A DNA stretch of 62,859 bases from Flavobacteriaceae bacterium UBA980 (GTDB lineage: Bacteria > Bacteroidota > Bacteroidia > Flavobacteriales > Flavobacteriaceae), in contig DBBQ01000023.1 in NCBI GenBank assembly GCA_002292265.1, forward strand, positions 42,656 through 105,514. The letters run 5' to 3'. Below, piece by piece: positions 1-9,073 of this stretch (positions within the stretch are counted from its first letter, which is position 1; each line of letters begins with the position of its first letter). The translations under genes were made by a program, and so were the position numbers. The notes beneath the pieces are model-generated. The model was not told where the DNA came from. It worked only from the letters and a program-made list of their open reading frames with translations, and ran no database searches.

Positions 1-1296
1 TCCTTCAAAGTTTCTGTTTGAGGTACTCACCGCATATTTCCCAGCGGGAATTTTGTCGTCGTTCATCGCCAAACAAGCAGAACAGCCTGGCTCACGGAGT
101 TCAAATTCGGCGGCTTCAAAAATCTCTAGGAGACCTTCTTCTTTGATTGCCTTTAGCACGTTATGCGATCCAGGTACCAGCCACGCTGTAACATTGGCAG
201 CGCGTTTGTGACCTTTCACAATTTGAGCAAAAGCTCTAAAATCTTCGATTCGACCGTTGGTACAACTTCCTATAAAAACATAGTCAATCGGCTTACCGAT
301 CATGCTATCTCCTTCTCGGTAACCCATGTAGTCAAGCGACTTAGAATAGGTAGTTGCACTTCCCTGTATTTCTTTCGCTTTTGGGATGGCTTTGGTAATG
401 CTCATTCCCATTCCAGGGTTGGTACCAAAAGTAATCATCGGATCAATTTCAGAACCGTCAAAAGTAAATTCTTTATCAAAAGCAGCACCTTCATCGGTAT
501 GGAGAGTGGTCCAATACTCCATGGCTTTGTCCCAAGCTGCGTCTTTAGGTGTAAACTCGCGGTCTTTGATGTAGGTAAAGGTTTTTTCGTCGGGTGCGAT
601 CATACCCCCACGTGCACCCATTTCGATACTTAAGTTACAAACAGTCATCCGACCTTCCATACTCAATTCGCGAAAGACTTCGCCTGCATATTCTACAAAA
701 TATCCTGTAGCTCCCGAAGTGGTCAATTGGGAGATAATAAACAGCGCCACATCTTTGGGCGTTACACCGTGATTGAGTTTACCATCAATGGTAATTCTCA
801 TTTTCTTGGGTTTGGGTTGCATGATGCATTGCGTTGCAAGGACCATTTCCACTTCCGAGGTTCCAATACCAAAGGCAATAGCTCCAAAAGCCCCGTGGGT
901 TGAAGTGTGGGAGTCACCACAAACGATGGTTGCTCCCGGCTGGGTAATCCCATATTCCGGGCCGACCACATGTACAATTCCGTTTTTTTTATGCCCCAAT
1001 CCCCAATACGAGATTCCGTGTGCTGCAGCATTTTCTTCCAGTGCTTTCAATTGATTCCGCGATAGGGGATCCGCTACAGGAAGATGCTGATTCAGGGTAG
1101 GAGTGTTGTGGTCTGCCGTAGCAAAGTTTTTTTCTGGGTGAAGTACCGGAAGTTTTCTGTTTTTTAATCCGAGAAAAGCCACGGGGCTTGTTACCTCGTG
1201 AATCATATGACGGTCGATGAAAAGAACGTCAGGTCCTTCTTTAATGCTTCTTACCACATGTGAATCCCATACTTTGTCAAATAGGGTTTTTTTCAT
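1..1296 (-). CDS. leuC: 3-isopropylmalate dehydratase large subunit (3' end cut by window)
   Basis: Aconitase-family enzyme that isomerises 2-isopropylmalate to 3-isopropylmalate in leucine synthesis, working with LeuD. The minus-strand frame opens at ATG 1296 and stays open to base 1, giving 432 residues; the family is usually about 465, so roughly 35 C-terminal residues lie outside the window. Visible motifs are [21 protein letters not shown] and [10 protein letters not shown]; the last two carry the three cysteines that bind the 4Fe-4S cluster. It starts 17 bp after the leuA stop and is almost certainly co-transcribed with it. leuD and leuB would be expected further left. Confidence 0.96.
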   Translation of the reverse strand, partial: MKKTLFDKVWDSHVVRSIKEGPDVLFIDRHMIHEVTSPVAFLGLKNRKLPVLHPEKNFATADHNTPTLNQHLPVADPLSRNQLKALEENAAAHGISYWGLGHKKNGIVHVVGPEYGITQPGATIVCGDSHTSTHGAFGAIAFGIGTSEVEMVLATQCIMQPKPKKMRITIDGKLNHGVTPKDVALFIISQLTTSGATGYFVEYAGEVFRELSMEGRMTVCNLSIEMGARGGMIAPDEKTFTYIKDREFTPKDAAWDKAMEYWTTLHTDEGAAFDKEFTFDGSEIDPMITFGTNPGMGMSITKAIPKAKEIQGSATTYSKSLDYMGYREGDSMIGKPIDYVFIGSCTNGRIEDFRAFAQIVKGHKRAANVTAWLVPGSHNVLKAIKEEGLLEIFEAAEFELREPGCSACLAMNDDKIPAGKYAVSTSNRNFEG

Positions 1297-1313
1297 TTCA
1301 ATGCGCGTTTAAA

Positions 1314-2462
1314 TTAAATTTTACTGGCTTCAATTATTTTTGGGAGATCTTCATCTCCAATCTCTTTTTGTTGATCGGCAACGACCAAAAACTGTTGGTA
1401 TACCTTGTCTAGTTGTAATTTATCCAATTCATACCCTATGTTTTTAGCACGATAGGCCAGTGCGGCTCTTCCGCTTCGTGCGGTAAGGATGATGGAAGAT
1501 TCGGTTACACCGACATCAGTGGGGTTGATAATTTCGTAGGTTTCTCGCTTTTTGATCACTCCGTCTTGATGAATGCCTGAAGAATGCGCAAAGGCATTGG
1601 CTCCTACAATAGCTTTATTCGGCTGGACAGGCATCGCCATACTTTCAGAAACCAATTGGCTAATGCCGAACAATTGTTGGGACTGAATTCGGGTATCAAG
1701 GTTTAGGGTGGGGTGTTGACGTAAAATCATAACTACTTCTTCCAAGGAAGTATTTCCGGCTCGTTCTCCAATTCCATTAATGGTACACTCAATTTGACGT
1801 GCGCCGTGTTGCACCCCAGCGATAGAATTTGCAGTAGCGAGACCCAAGTCATTATGACAATGACAGGAAAGGGTAGCTTTGTGAATACCTGTCACATTTT
1901 CTTTTAGATACTTCATTTTCGCACCGTATTCATAGGGAAGGCAATAACCTGTGGTATCTGGAATATTTAGGACGGTAGCCCCCGCTTTGATGACAGCTTC
2001 ACAAACTTTAGAAAGGAATTCATTGTCTGTTCTACCTGCATCTTCTGCGTAGAACTCCACATCTTCCACAAAGCTCTTGGCATAGGTTACAGCAGCGATT
2101 GCACGTTCTAGAATTTGCTCTGGGGTAGCGTTAAATTTAAAACGCATATGACTTTCCGAAGTTCCAATCCCCGTATGAATACGCGCTCTTTTTGCTGTTT
2201 TTAAGGCCTCAGCGGCTACCTCAATGTCTTTTTTAACGGCTCGAGTCAAGCCACACACTCGGGCATTTTTCACGAGCTTGGAAATATCTTCAACAGCTTT
2301 AAAATCTCCTGGACTAGAAATCGGGAAACCTGCTTCTAAAACATCCACCCCCAGTTGGTCTAACTGCTCTGCAATGGTTAACTTTGTCACAGCGTCTAAT
2401 TTACAACCTGGAACTTGTTCTCCATCACGTAAGGTGGTGTCAAATATTTCAACGTATTCCAT
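1314..2462 (-). CDS. leuA: 2-isopropylmalate synthase, short form
   Basis: Condenses acetyl-CoA with 2-oxoisovalerate, the committed step of leucine synthesis. The N-terminal [10 protein letters not shown] motif and the [11 protein letters not shown] metal-binding motif mark the DRE-TIM/HMGL family. At 382 residues it holds the catalytic barrel and a short linker but lacks the about 120-residue C-terminal LeuA dimer domain where leucine inhibits the long enzymes (E. coli is about 520). A homocitrate- or citramalate-synthase role is possible for such short proteins, but the adjacent leuC favours leucine synthesis. First gene of a leuA-leuC operon, divergent from the gene at 2619. Confidence 0.9.
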   Translation of the reverse strand: MEYVEIFDTTLRDGEQVPGCKLDAVTKLTIAEQLDQLGVDVLEAGFPISSPGDFKAVEDISKLVKNARVCGLTRAVKKDIEVAAEALKTAKRARIHTGIGTSESHMRFKFNATPEQILERAIAAVTYAKSFVEDVEFYAEDAGRTDNEFLSKVCEAVIKAGATVLNIPDTTGYCLPYEYGAKMKYLKENVTGIHKATLSCHCHNDLGLATANSIAGVQHGARQIECTINGIGERAGNTSLEEVVMILRQHPTLNLDTRIQSQQLFGISQLVSESMAMPVQPNKAIVGANAFAHSSGIHQDGVIKKRETYEIINPTDVGVTESSIILTARSGRAALAYRAKNIGYELDKLQLDKVYQQFLVVADQQKEIGDEDLPKIIEASKI

Positions 2463-2511
2463 AAACTTCTAAGTCAGTGTGAATAGCTATTCAAGATACT
2501 AAAGTATGTTT

Positions 2512-2544
2512 TTGGATTTACTAAAATAAAAATAGCTATTTTTG
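2512..2544 (+). promoter_or_regulatory. Bacteroidota-type promoter for the gene at 2619
   Basis: TTG at 2512-2514, 22 nt spacer, then a perfect TAnnTTTG box (TATTTTTG, 2537-2544). Start codon is 74 nt downstream of the box. Motif match only; no transcript evidence. Confidence 0.5.
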
Positions 2545-2618
2545 TATTACAACATTCGAAAGGAATAACTGATATCTAACCTACTAATTATTAGTAATTT
2601 GCATCAAAAAGGATTACA

Positions 2619-4205
2619 ATGACAAATGAGCAGAAAGATAATTTATTTGTCCTGATTAAGTCGCTGACAAAATCAGAAAAAAGACAATTTACGCTCTATG
2701 TCGGACGGATGGATTCCAATGAAAATTCAAAGTTTTTAAGCCTGTTTCAGCTTTTGGACAAAATGAAACGCTACGACGAAAAAATCATTTTGAAAAAAGG
2801 CATCGTTACCAAACAACAGTTGTCCAACCTCAAAGCACATTTATACAAGCAGATTTTAATCAGCCTGCGCATGAATCCCATGCATAAAAATATCCGAATT
2901 CAGATTCGAGAACAACTAGATTTTGCCACCATTCTATACCAAAAAGGCTTGTACAAACAGAGTTTAAAAGTGTTGGAAAAAGTAAAGTTATTGGCCTTAA
3001 AACACGAGGAAAAGTACGTGGCTTATGACATTGTAGAACTGGAAAAAGTCATTGAATCCCAATACATTACTCGAAGTTTGAGCAACCGAACAGACACCTT
3101 GATCACCGAAGCTGAAGCTTTGCGAAATCAAAACAATTTGGCAACTCAACTCTCTAACCTGTCTTTGCAATTGTACGAACGTTTGATCAAAGCAGGCTAT
3201 GCCAAGAGCGATCAGGAGTTTCGTGAAATCACCCAATTCTTTTATGAAAAATTACCTAAAATCGATTACGATGGTCTCGGTTTTAGAGAAAAGTTGTGGT
3301 ACTACAAAGCCCATGTTTGGTATAGCTTTTTGACCCAAGACTTTTTGTCCACCTACCGCTATGCATCCAAATGGGTAGAAATGTTCGAAGAGTCTCCTGC
3401 CATGATCAGTATTCATCCCGTTTTTTACCTCAAAGGGAATAACTACCTAATGGAAAGTTTGGCCTTGATTAAATATCCTTCAAAATTTAAAGAGACACTG
3501 AAGCAGTTGGGCTACTGGACCCAACATGCAAGTTTTCCCAAAAACGACAACCTCAAAGCTTTGCGTTTTCAGTTTTATTACAGCAACCAACTGAATGTCC
3601 ATTTTTTGGAAGGGAGTTTTGAAGAAGGATTGATTTTAATTCCGGAAATAAAAAAGGGAATAAGAGACTACAGCAATCAAATTGACCCACATCACATCAT
3701 GATGTTCTACTACAAAATGGCTTGTATCTATTTTGGGGCTGAAGATTATGAAAACTGTATTGTTTTTCTCGATAAAATCATCAGCAACAAAAGCCTAAAA
3801 ATGCGAGAAGATCTGCTTTGTTTTTCAAGGGTGCTGAATATTTTTGCTCATTATGAGGCGGGCTTTGATTACCATCTGGAGTCCCACCTTCGCGAGACCT
3901 ATAAGTTTTTGATCAAAATGAATGACCTTCATGAGGTACAAAAAGCCATGATTCGTTTTGTTCGCGGGCTGGGCGACATTTACCCGCATGAACTCAAAAC
4001 AGCCTTTGAGGCTCTCTACAAAGAACTACAGCAATACGAAAACGATCCCTATGAACGTCGTTCTTTTTTGTATTTGGACATTCTTTCGTGGTTGGAAAGC
4101 AAAATAAAAAATGTGCCTATTGCTAAGGTAATTCGCGATAAAGCCGCTACTCTGAATCGGAAAGAACGCTCTTCCATAGTCCCACTTTCTCCGGATCTGA
4201 AGTGA
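2619..4205 (+). CDS. Uncharacterised helical-repeat (TPR-like) protein
   Basis: A 528-residue protein that I do not recognise by name. It has no signal peptide or membrane segment, so it is probably cytoplasmic. The sequence is rich in Leu/Tyr/Lys and consists of repeating amphipathic helices (for example around residues 105-145 and 365-400) that look like degenerate tetratricopeptide repeats, suggesting a scaffold role. No catalytic motif is visible. It lies divergently from leuA behind its own promoter, and its last 59 bp overlap the 3' end of the convergent pseudouridine synthase gene. Function unknown; a metabolic link to leucine is only positional. Confidence 0.85.
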   Translation: MTNEQKDNLFVLIKSLTKSEKRQFTLYVGRMDSNENSKFLSLFQLLDKMKRYDEKIILKKGIVTKQQLSNLKAHLYKQILISLRMNPMHKNIRIQIREQLDFATILYQKGLYKQSLKVLEKVKLLALKHEEKYVAYDIVELEKVIESQYITRSLSNRTDTLITEAEALRNQNNLATQLSNLSLQLYERLIKAGYAKSDQEFREITQFFYEKLPKIDYDGLGFREKLWYYKAHVWYSFLTQDFLSTYRYASKWVEMFEESPAMISIHPVFYLKGNNYLMESLALIKYPSKFKETLKQLGYWTQHASFPKNDNLKALRFQFYYSNQLNVHFLEGSFEEGLILIPEIKKGIRDYSNQIDPHHIMMFYYKMACIYFGAEDYENCIVFLDKIISNKSLKMREDLLCFSRVLNIFAHYEAGFDYHLESHLRETYKFLIKMNDLHEVQKAMIRFVRGLGDIYPHELKTAFEALYKELQQYENDPYERRSFLYLDILSWLESKIKNVPIAKVIRDKAATLNRKERSSIVPLSPDLK

Positions 4206-4836
4206 ACAAAAGCGTTTCTTTAGTCACAGGATGCTGAAGGGTAAGTGTGCGCGCATGTAGGCTAATCGTTCCGTCCTTATTGCTCCGTGGCGCTCCGTAC
4301 TTCAGGTCGCCCTGAATGGGAAAACCCAAGCTGGCTAGTTGTGCACGGATTTGATGGTGACGTCCAGTTTCCAATTCGATTTCCAACAAACAGTACCGAT
4401 CAAAATCGCGAATCCGTTTGAAGTGAAGACGGGCTTCTTTGCTATTGGGTACTTTGTTTTTATGGGCTTTGGACTTATTTTGTTGGGTGTTTCGTGTCAT
4501 CCAGTGGGTTAAAGTGCCACTGGTCTCGGGAAATTGTTTATCGACTAAAGCCAAATAGGTTTTTTTGGGAATTCGGGATTGAAACTGTTGGTTCAAGCGA
4601 CGTAAGGCTTTTGAGGTTTTTGCAAAAACGAGCACCCCACTGGTAGGTCGGTCCAAGCGATGTACTACCCCCAAAAATACCGCTCCAGGTTTTAGGTATT
4701 TTTTTTTAAGATAAGTTTTGACAAAATCGGCTAGGGTAGGGTCTCCTGTTCGATCCCCCTGAACCAGTTCTCCAGCACTCTTGTGAATGACAAGCAGGTG
4801 GTTGTCCTCAAAAAGGATGCGCTCCTTTACTTCCAA
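4147..4836 (-). CDS. RluA-family RNA pseudouridine synthase
   Basis: Isomerises uridine to pseudouridine in rRNA or tRNA. The family signature HRLDRPTSGVLVFAKT is present, with the catalytic aspartate at about residue 62, followed by KTYLALV and the GRHHQIRAQLA motif near the C terminus. At 229 residues it is a short form without an N-terminal S4 domain, so the target nucleotide cannot be named. It starts 3 bp after the panB stop and probably shares its transcript. Its 3' end overlaps the convergent 528-residue gene by 59 bp. Confidence 0.9.
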   Translation of the reverse strand: MEVKERILFEDNHLLVIHKSAGELVQGDRTGDPTLADFVKTYLKKKYLKPGAVFLGVVHRLDRPTSGVLVFAKTSKALRRLNQQFQSRIPKKTYLALVDKQFPETSGTLTHWMTRNTQQNKSKAHKNKVPNSKEARLHFKRIRDFDRYCLLEIELETGRHHQIRAQLASLGFPIQGDLKYGAPRSNKDGTISLHARTLTLQHPVTKETLLFTSDPEKVGLWKSVLSDSE

Positions 4837-4839
4837 GAG

Positions 4840-5652
4840 TTAGTATTGTTCTTTTTCGTTTGGGAAATCTTGCGACTTGACGTCCTCAGTATATTGAGCG
4901 ATAGCCTTGTGTATGACTTTGTCTAGATCGGCATACCGTCGTAAAAAACGGGGACTGAATTCTTTGTTCATCCCCAACATATCGTGCAGAACCAGAACTT
5001 GCCCGTCCACCGAGCCCCCGGCACCAATTCCGATGATGGGAATACTGACAGACTCCGTGGCTTGTTTTGCGAGAGTAGCGGGAATTTTTTCTAATACAAT
5101 TCCAAAGCAGCCCAGCTTTTCAAGCATTTTGGTATCCTCTAGAAGCTGTTCGGCTTCCTGCTCTTCTTTAGCCCGAACAGTGTAGGTTCCAAATTTATAA
5201 ATGGATTGCGGGGTAAGTCCCAAATGACCCAAAACAGGAATTCCTGCTTGAATAATTCGTTCAATCGATTCTTTGGCTTGTGCTCCCCCTTCGAGCTTTA
5301 CAGCGTGTGCCCCAGATTCTTTCATAATTCGTATCGCAGAGCGAAGCGCTTCTTTGGAATCCGACTGATACGTCCCAAAAGGTAAATCTACGACGATAAG
5401 AGCTCGGTTGGCCGCCCGCACGACACTACTGGCGTGGTAAATCATTTGATCCAAAGTAATGGGAAGTGTGGTTTCATGTCCCGCCATAACATTGGAGGCA
5501 GAATCACCCACTAAGATCAGGTCGATTCCCGCCGCATCTACTAGTCCAGCAAAGGTGTAGTCATACGCGGTAAGCATGGCAATCTTTTCCCCATTGGATT
5601 TCATTTCTTGTAAAGACCTAGTCGTGACACGACTGTACGTAGCTGCTGCCAT
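4840..5652 (-). CDS. panB: 3-methyl-2-oxobutanoate hydroxymethyltransferase
   Basis: Transfers a hydroxymethyl group from 5,10-methylene-THF to 2-oxoisovalerate to give ketopantoate, the first step towards pantothenate and CoA. Family motifs include [28 protein letters not shown] and [21 protein letters not shown] place the start at ATG 5652 (270 residues, normal length, beginning [10 protein letters not shown]). The frame is open up to 5739, but that extension has no family homology and would run through the dnaK control region. It uses the same substrate as LeuA next door. Followed after 3 bp by the RluA-type gene. Confidence 0.95.
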   Translation of the reverse strand: MAAATYSRVTTRSLQEMKSNGEKIAMLTAYDYTFAGLVDAAGIDLILVGDSASNVMAGHETTLPITLDQMIYHASSVVRAANRALIVVDLPFGTYQSDSKEALRSAIRIMKESGAHAVKLEGGAQAKESIERIIQAGIPVLGHLGLTPQSIYKFGTYTVRAKEEQEAEQLLEDTKMLEKLGCFGIVLEKIPATLAKQATESVSIPIIGIGAGGSVDGQVLVLHDMLGMNKEFSPRFLRRYADLDKVIHKAIAQYTEDVKSQDFPNEKEQY

Positions 5653-5729
5653 AATTTTTGTATTGGGTAAAAATACTATTGTTTTGCTAAATGCCTTGGT
5701 ACGAAGATTAAAAATCTGGTTTTTTAAAC

Positions 5730-5774
5730 AAACTGTCATGCTGTCAGTTTTACCAATATGGCATAATGCTTGTC
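5730..5774 (+). promoter_or_regulatory. Sigma-54-like promoter and inverted repeat upstream of dnaK
   Basis: TGGCATAATGCTTGTC at 5759-5774 fits the sigma-54 -24/-12 pattern TGGCAYRNNNNYTGCW except for its last two bases, and has the correct 10 nt between the -24 GG and the -12 dinucleotide. Just upstream, AAACTGTCA (5730-5738) and TGTCAGTTT (5742-5750) form an inverted repeat matching at 8 of 9 positions, which could be an activator or repressor site. The predicted transcript would start near 5784, about 18 nt before the dnaK ATG. Motif evidence only. Confidence 0.45.
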
Positions 5775-5801
5775 AATTATAGGGAAATTTAAATTGAAAT
5801 C

Positions 5802-7709
5802 ATGAGTAAAATAATTGGAATCGATTTAGGAACTACAAATTCATGCGTCTCTGTAATGGAGGGTAATGAACCCGTTGTTATTCCAAATGCCGAAGGAAAA
5901 CGAACCACCCCTTCTGTCATCGCCTTTGTAGAAGGTGGAGAGATAAAAGTAGGGGACCCTGCCAAGCGTCAAGCCGTTACGAACCCGACCAAAACCATCG
6001 CTTCGATCAAGCGTTTTATGGGAAACAAGTTTTCCGAGTCCAGTAACGATGTAAAAACCGTGGCTTATAAAGTAGTCAAAGGCGATAACGATACGCCCCG
6101 TGTAGATATTGATGGGCGTTTGTACAGTCCCCAAGAACTTTCTGCCATGACTTTACAAAAAATGAAAAAAACGGCGGAAGACTATTTGGGTCAAGATGTG
6201 ACCGAAGCGGTAATTACGGTTCCTGCCTATTTTAACGACTCCCAACGTCAAGCGACGAAAGAAGCGGGAGAAATTGCTGGATTGAAAGTACAACGAATTA
6301 TTAACGAACCTACTGCTGCTGCCCTGGCTTATGGTTTAGACAAAGGTGGTTCCGATAAAAAAATTGCAGTTTACGACTTAGGAGGAGGAACTTTTGACAT
6401 TTCGATTCTCGAGTTGGGCGATGGTGTTTTTGAAGTACTATCCACCAACGGAGATACCCACCTAGGAGGAGATGATTTTGACCAAGTGATTATTGACTTT
6501 TTGGCTGAAACCTTCCAAAAACAGGAGTCGATTGATTTGCGTAAAGATCCCATGGCCTTACAACGACTCAAAGAAGCCGCTGAAAAAGCCAAAATAGAAT
6601 TGTCCTCCTCTACCCAAACGGAGATTAATTTGCCTTACGTCACCGCAACAGATTCTGGTCCCAAACACTTGGTAACCAGTCTAACTCGAGCCAATTTTGT
6701 AAAATTAGCTGATGATTTAGTCAAACGTTCCATGACGCCTGTCAAAAAAGCATTGGACGATGCAGGACTTTCAACAAATGAAATCGATGAGGTGATTCTC
6801 GTAGGAGGATCCACTCGGATTCCAGTCATCCAAGAAGAAGTAGAAAAGTTTTTTGGCAAAAAGCCATCCAAAGGAGTAAACCCAGATGAGGTAGTGGCCG
6901 TTGGTGCGGCGATCCAAGGAGGAGTTTTAACAGGAGATGTAAAAGATGTTTTACTCTTAGATGTTACCCCACTTTCCCTGGGTATTGAAACTATGGGAGG
7001 AGTGATGACTAAACTGATCGAGTCCAACACGACGATCCCAACCAAAAAGTCTCAGGTCTTTTCTACCGCGGCAGATAACCAGCCTTCGGTGGAGATTCAC
7101 GTACTTCAAGGCGAGCGTTCTATGGCGACAGACAACAAAACCATTGGACGTTTTCACCTAGATGGCATTCCACCAGCGCAACGGGGTACGCCACAAATCG
7201 AAGTGACTTTTGATATCGATGCCAACGGAATCATCAAAGTAAGTGCTTTGGACAAAGCGACCAACAAATCGCAAGACATTCGTATTGAAGCCTCTTCTGG
7301 ACTGACCGAGGAAGAAATTGAGAAAATGAAAAAGGAAGCAGAAGCAAATGCGGATGCAGATAAAAAAGTCAAAGAAGAAGCGGAAAAGCTAAACAGTGCG
7401 GATCAGATGATTTTCCAAACCGAAAAACAACTGAAGGAATTCGGAGAAAAACTTTCTGAGGAGAAAAAAGCACCGATTGAAACGGCTTTAGCAGAATTGA
7501 AAAAAGCACATGAGTCCAAAAATTTAGAAGCAATTGACAAAGCGCTAGAAACGATCAACGAAGCATGGAAAAATGCCTCCGAAGAAATGTACAAAGCCCA
7601 AGCCGAAGCCGGAGGAGCCGCTGCAGGAGAGGCTCCACCCCAACCTGACGCCCAAGCGAAAGAGGGTGACGATGTACAAGATGTGGACTTTGAAGAAGTA
7701 AAAGAATAA
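5802..7709 (+). CDS. dnaK: Molecular chaperone DnaK (Hsp70)
   Basis: ATP-driven chaperone that binds unfolded proteins with DnaJ and GrpE in the cytoplasm. The 635-residue protein has the standard layout: nucleotide-binding domain ([12 protein letters not shown] at the start, the [13 protein letters not shown] phosphate loop, the VGGSTRIP motif), the linker [15 protein letters not shown] near residue 385, the substrate-binding domain, a helical lid from about 510, and an acidic tail ending in an EEVK motif. It is single-gene here; dnaJ and grpE are not adjacent. A sigma-54-like promoter lies upstream and a strong hairpin terminator follows. Confidence 0.99.
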   Translation: MSKIIGIDLGTTNSCVSVMEGNEPVVIPNAEGKRTTPSVIAFVEGGEIKVGDPAKRQAVTNPTKTIASIKRFMGNKFSESSNDVKTVAYKVVKGDNDTPRVDIDGRLYSPQELSAMTLQKMKKTAEDYLGQDVTEAVITVPAYFNDSQRQATKEAGEIAGLKVQRIINEPTAAALAYGLDKGGSDKKIAVYDLGGGTFDISILELGDGVFEVLSTNGDTHLGGDDFDQVIIDFLAETFQKQESIDLRKDPMALQRLKEAAEKAKIELSSSTQTEINLPYVTATDSGPKHLVTSLTRANFVKLADDLVKRSMTPVKKALDDAGLSTNEIDEVILVGGSTRIPVIQEEVEKFFGKKPSKGVNPDEVVAVGAAIQGGVLTGDVKDVLLLDVTPLSLGIETMGGVMTKLIESNTTIPTKKSQVFSTAADNQPSVEIHVLQGERSMATDNKTIGRFHLDGIPPAQRGTPQIEVTFDIDANGIIKVSALDKATNKSQDIRIEASSGLTEEEIEKMKKEAEANADADKKVKEEAEKLNSADQMIFQTEKQLKEFGEKLSEEKKAPIETALAELKKAHESKNLEAIDKALETINEAWKNASEEMYKAQAEAGGAAAGEAPPQPDAQAKEGDDVQDVDFEEVKE

Positions 7710-7730
7710 CCCTTTATTTCTTTTGATATA

Positions 7731-7765
7731 AAAAAGCCCTCTGGTTTCCAGAGGGCTTTTTTTTT
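7731..7765 (+). terminator. Rho-independent terminator of dnaK
   Basis: Perfect 14-bp stem (7731-7744 with 7748-7761, core GCCCTCTGG/CCAGAGGGC), 3-nt loop, then a T run. It lies 22 bp after the dnaK stop. Confidence 0.93.
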
Positions 7766-8116
7766 AAAACAGGTTTACAACTTCCTGTTTTGTAGTAAAA
7801 TTCCTACAAAGTAAATTTGTTCTTTTCGTATTTGAATAATTTCTAATGTACTCATTTTCAGTGTTTAAAAGTATAATTAAAGATTCTAAGCCCTAAACTT
7901 AGGTTTTTTCTAACTTTCCACACAATTAACCAAATCTACAAACCATGCATACGACCTACACGCCACCTTTCGGTGTTTTGAAGGCCCCTAAAAAAAAAGG
8001 GCGTTTTAAATCCTTTTCCTTTTACTGAAGTAAACTTTACAAAACCTCCATGGGGTAGTTCTCTTTGGAGAAATGCTCAATAAACCCATTTAACCCCCAA
8101 TTAAACAATACACTTC
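7766..8116 (+). other. Intergenic stretch without a recognisable gene
   Basis: About 350 bp between the dnaK terminator and the truncated secreted-protein gene. No open frame with family character was found on either strand. It holds short inverted repeats only: AACAGG/CCTGTT near 7768-7790, TTTGTAG/CTACAAA near 7789-7810, and CACC/GGTG plus GCCC/GGGC pairs near 7962-8005. None is followed by a convincing T run. It presumably contains the promoter for the gene at 8117, but no good TAnnTTTG box was seen. Confidence 0.5.
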
Positions 8117-8404
8117 ATGAAACAATTTTACCTACCTCTCGTTTTATTTTTTTCCCTTTTGATTTCCCAGTTCAGTTGGAGTCAAGTCAAAGTGGGTGAC
8201 AACCCCACCCAAATCTCACCCTTTACCGTTTTTGAAATGGAAAGTACAGATAAGGGATTTTTACCCCCTCGTTTGACGACCATTCAACGAAATGGTATTG
8301 ACAAACAAACCGCTCCGTTAGGATTGATGATTTACAATTTGGATCGCAATGAAGTACAGTATTTAAATGAAGAAATTTCAATAGATGCCACTGAAAAAGA
8401 CTAG
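8117..8404 (+). pseudogene. Truncated secreted/surface protein, N-terminal fragment
   Basis: Begins with a clear signal peptide (residues 1-22, ending FSWSQ) followed by VKVGDNPTQIS, FEMESTDKGFLPPRLTT and LGLMIYNLDRNEVQYLN. This is the typical N-terminal block of large flavobacterial secreted proteins that carry fibre-like or type IX sorted C-terminal regions. Only 95 residues remain before a stop, and a different frame continues open for about 27 codons into a GC-rich palindromic stretch, so the gene looks broken by insertion or deletion at about 8400. It could still be expressed as a short secreted peptide, but the family is much longer. Confidence 0.65.
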
Positions 8405-8435
8405 TGGTACGTGATTGGGAAAGTGCTACTAGTGG

Positions 8436-8503
8436 GGCTTCGCTAACCCGGCCCGACGCTCCAGAAGCGACACTGAACTTTGGCCACTGAGCCCGTCGAA
8501 GTG
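8436..8503. repeat. GC-rich REP-like palindromic repeat
   Basis: The stretch is visibly richer in G+C than its surroundings and contains CACTGAGCCCGTCGAAGTG (8485-8503), whose ends form a CACT/AGTG palindrome. From memory, closely similar sequences are dispersed repeats in flavobacterial genomes. A GCTTC/GAAGC pair (about 8437-8468) lies just before it. It sits directly downstream of the broken secreted-protein gene and before the menaquinone operon. Only one copy was seen in the window. Confidence 0.6.
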
Positions 8504-8656
8504 TCCTTCCTCTATAAAAGAATAAGGAATTGTCCACGGTCATTTCGACTTGGTTCAATGACCTTCAGGAAATCAGTGTTAAAAAAAGAAGTAGGTCTGT
8601 CACAACAAAGGATGATCTTCACAACAGCTTTTCTTATTTTAGCAAAAAAAAGAGAC

Positions 8657-9073
8657 ATGGAAAAGGAGCAGGTTTTAGCACTGACCAATGGGATTTGTAA
8701 AAACACCTTAATGGAGACCTTGGAGATCGAATATACGGATGTGGGTGAAGATTTTTTACAAGCTAGGATGCCCGTAACTCCGAAGGTCCATCAACCCGAT
8801 GGAGTATTGCACGGAGGGGCCACTGCAGCCTTGGCAGAAAGTGTGGGAAGCGCTGCTGTTTTTGTTTTAAACAAAGATCCCAATGCCCAAGTTCGTGGAA
8901 TCGAAATCACCGCCAATCATCTAAAAAGTATCGCAGCGGGCTTTGTCTATGCTACTGCCCGTCCACAACACCAAGGAAAAAGTATTCAATTGTGGGAAAT
9001 CCGTGTAGAAGACGAAGCGGGAAATCTGATTTCGCTTTGCAAGCTTACCACCTACAGCCGTAAAAAATCGTAA
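8657..9073 (+). CDS. Hotdog-fold thioesterase, probable DHNA-CoA thioesterase (MenI-like)
   Basis: PaaI-type hotdog thioesterase of 138 residues; the motif VLHGGATAALAESVGSAAV is the family active-site helix with its catalytic acidic residue. It hydrolyses acyl-CoA esters in the cytoplasm. As the first gene of the menaquinone operon, touching menF with no gap, it is most simply the enzyme that releases 1,4-dihydroxy-2-naphthoate from its CoA ester. I use ATG 8657; the frame is open upstream to 8480, but that part reads through the REP-like repeat and has no homology. The substrate is inferred from context, not from sequence. Confidence 0.85.
   Translation: MEKEQVLALTNGICKNTLMETLEIEYTDVGEDFLQARMPVTPKVHQPDGVLHGGATAALAESVGSAAVFVLNKDPNAQVRGIEITANHLKSIAAGFVYATARPQHQGKSIQLWEIRVEDEAGNLISLCKLTTYSRKKS

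Noticed and set aside
163..633. 156-codon open frame on the plus strand
   Set aside because: It is antisense to leuC, whose motifs are unmistakable, and has no family character of its own.
5653..5739. Longer N terminus for panB starting at 5739
   Set aside because: The extra residues are not family-like and the stretch abuts the dnaK operator and promoter; ATG 5652 gives the normal length.
8480..8656. Longer N terminus for the MenI-like thioesterase
   Set aside because: It would translate the REP-like palindrome and non-homologous sequence; ATG 8657 gives a normal hotdog protein.
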